From Rhizomucor pusillus (lineage: Eukaryota; Mucoromycota; Mucoromycetes; Mucorales; Lichtheimiaceae), in the NCBI GenBank assembly GCA_900175165.2, contig FWWN02000419.1:1-61883 (forward strand): 61,883 nucleotides of DNA, written 5' to 3'. Below are positions 60,846 to 61,883 of the stretch, piece after piece. The notes beneath the pieces were generated by a model that saw only the letters and a list, made by a program, of their open reading frames with translations, had not been told where the DNA came from and did no database searches. The translations under genes and the position numbers were made by a program. The first letter of the stretch is position 1. Every line of letters starts with the position of its first letter.

Positions 60846-61883
60846 GGTGGTGGAGTCAAGTCGGGAAAGAAAAAAAATGGGAAGATAAAATTAAAAAAGT
60901 TACAAAGAAAAAGTGGCGAGAAGAAAAGGAAAAAATAGTCCTTATTGACGCAAGGGCCCTCATGTTTATATAGATTATTGAAAGAAAGTTTAAAGGAGCT
61001 GCAGCTTGGTTCTATTGCTGTACGTGGGTAAGGACTTTACAACTCTCTGGGTTGCCCGTGACCTAAGCTTCGGACGCGGATCCACCTTCGGAAGTACCTT
61101 ATAAGACGAAGCGTTTCAAGGTTCAGCAGATCACCTGATAACACTACCCTGCCCACAGACATAGTTGTATCACACCTATACCGGATCGCTTGTCCGTTCA
61201 AGATCACTTTCTATCCTTATTGTTCAGGAGTTAACATCATATAAATAAACATGCAACGAATCCTTCTCATTTCTGTATGTGGCACCGACCGTGGACACGA
61301 GCCATCAACTACTAGCCATAACTTTTGGTATTCCAAGCAAGCATACTTGCTTGACCCCTATCGGGGAACCGGATCATTCCCCGCTGTGCCGTTCCCACAG
61401 CTAATCAGTGGTGGGGCCCTTTCTCCCTGTCTTTTTATCTCCACTTTTCATCCCAGGGGAGATTTACAACCACGTAACATTCTAAGCCTTTTTGCTGGTA
61501 CGAAAGGAAAGAAAAAAGTTACCACCAATCGGGCACCCGCATGTCCTGGTCCGAGAATGTTGACGAAAGCTTCGGCTATGCATCCAAAATGAAGAAAGAG
61601 ACGGAAAGAAGCTCCATCAACAGTAACACAAGCGAGCAGAGTCCGATACCGCTCTGCTCAACATCTGTATGCCGGTCCGTCGCACATACGAGCTGTTGTG
61701 TCCACAACTGGTCAGAGCACCTAAAGACTGTTATCTATTCGCTGCTCGGACGCGTACAGCCCCCGTAAGTCTGAAGAACGTAAAAGTTTGGTGTGCACGG
61801 GACAAGTATTGTAAAAAAAATTTTACCACCTCGCGGTCGACACGCTTCTTGTTATTCTCTCTCTCTCTCTCTCTCTCTTTTTT
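60846..61883. other. Region upstream of kinesin-4 to window end
   Basis: About 1 kb with the kinesin-4 promoter. Plus-strand ORFs at 61251-61592 and 61541-61768 have no recognised domain. The second ends at a GTAAGT donor (61765) and could be the first exon of a gene that continues beyond the window. A (CT)n microsatellite ends the window. Confidence 0.35.
61855..61879. repeat. (CT)n microsatellite
   Basis: About 12 consecutive CT dinucleotides at the window edge, followed by T-run sequence. Confidence 0.85.

Overview
The window is nuclear DNA from a fungus, most likely an early-diverging one (Mucoromycota, Mucorales-like). The evidence is a set of intron-rich genes with many short GT-AG introns (mostly 55-90 nt) and fungus-specific genes: alpha-aminoadipate reductase LYS2, the inositol phosphorylceramide synthase subunit KEI1, the osmosensor SHO1 and MIC12. 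Two genes are unexpected in Dikarya, a UFM1 E3 ligase (UFL1) and a SERTA-domain protein. The genus call is inference. A 4-base assembly gap lies at 45175-45178.

Layout, left to right. 0.2-6.4 kb: ribosomal protein eL15 (-), mitochondrial uS2m (+), MIC12 (+), a membrane-anchored septin-like GTPase (+) only about 30 nt after MIC12, and a small SERTA-domain protein (+). 6.7-11.4 kb: cohesin SMC3 (-, about 19 exons). 12.7-15.6 kb: secreted GH3 beta-glucosidase (+). 16.3 kb: tRNA-Leu(UAG) (-). 16.9-18.9 kb: a biotin carboxylase-biotin carrier fusion (-). 19-21 kb: a small membrane protein (-) divergent from a CaM-kinase-like kinase (+). 21-25.6 kb: exocyst SEC8 (-). 25.7-28.5 kb: UFL1 (-). 28.7-29.8 kb: SHO1 (+). 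32-34.3 kb: Rab11 (-) and eL38 (-). 36-37.2 kb: cyclin C (+). 37.6-40.8 kb: a secreted S41-type protease (+) and a secreted Asp-rich protein (+). 40.9-43.6 kb: complex I NDUFB9 (-), a short orphan (+) and a two-ubiquitin-like/FG-repeat/RING protein (-). 45.3-46 kb: an Mpv17-family protein (+). 46.2-50.6 kb: LYS2 (-). 53.1-55.2 kb: KEI1 (-) and a two-zinc-finger polyQ regulator (-). 55.9-60.8 kb: kinesin-4 (-).

Most genes are core housekeeping: translation, cohesion, exocytosis and recycling traffic (SEC8, Rab11), mitochondrial structure and respiration (uS2m, MIC12, NDUFB9, Mpv17), lysine synthesis and sphingolipid synthesis. They are not organised as one pathway. The longer gene-poor stretches are 11.4-12.7, 29.8-32.1, 34.3-36.2, 43.6-45.3 and 50.6-53.1 kb. 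They hold AT-rich sequence, a few repeat or transposon-end-like motifs and weak orphan ORFs.

The items most worth a second look are the UBL-UBL-FG-repeat-RING protein, the fungal UFL1, the SERTA-domain protein with a four-codon uORF, and the septin-like GTPase with a hydrophobic tail and two alternative N-termini. Exon maps were read by eye from splice motifs, frame and family similarity. No search was run.
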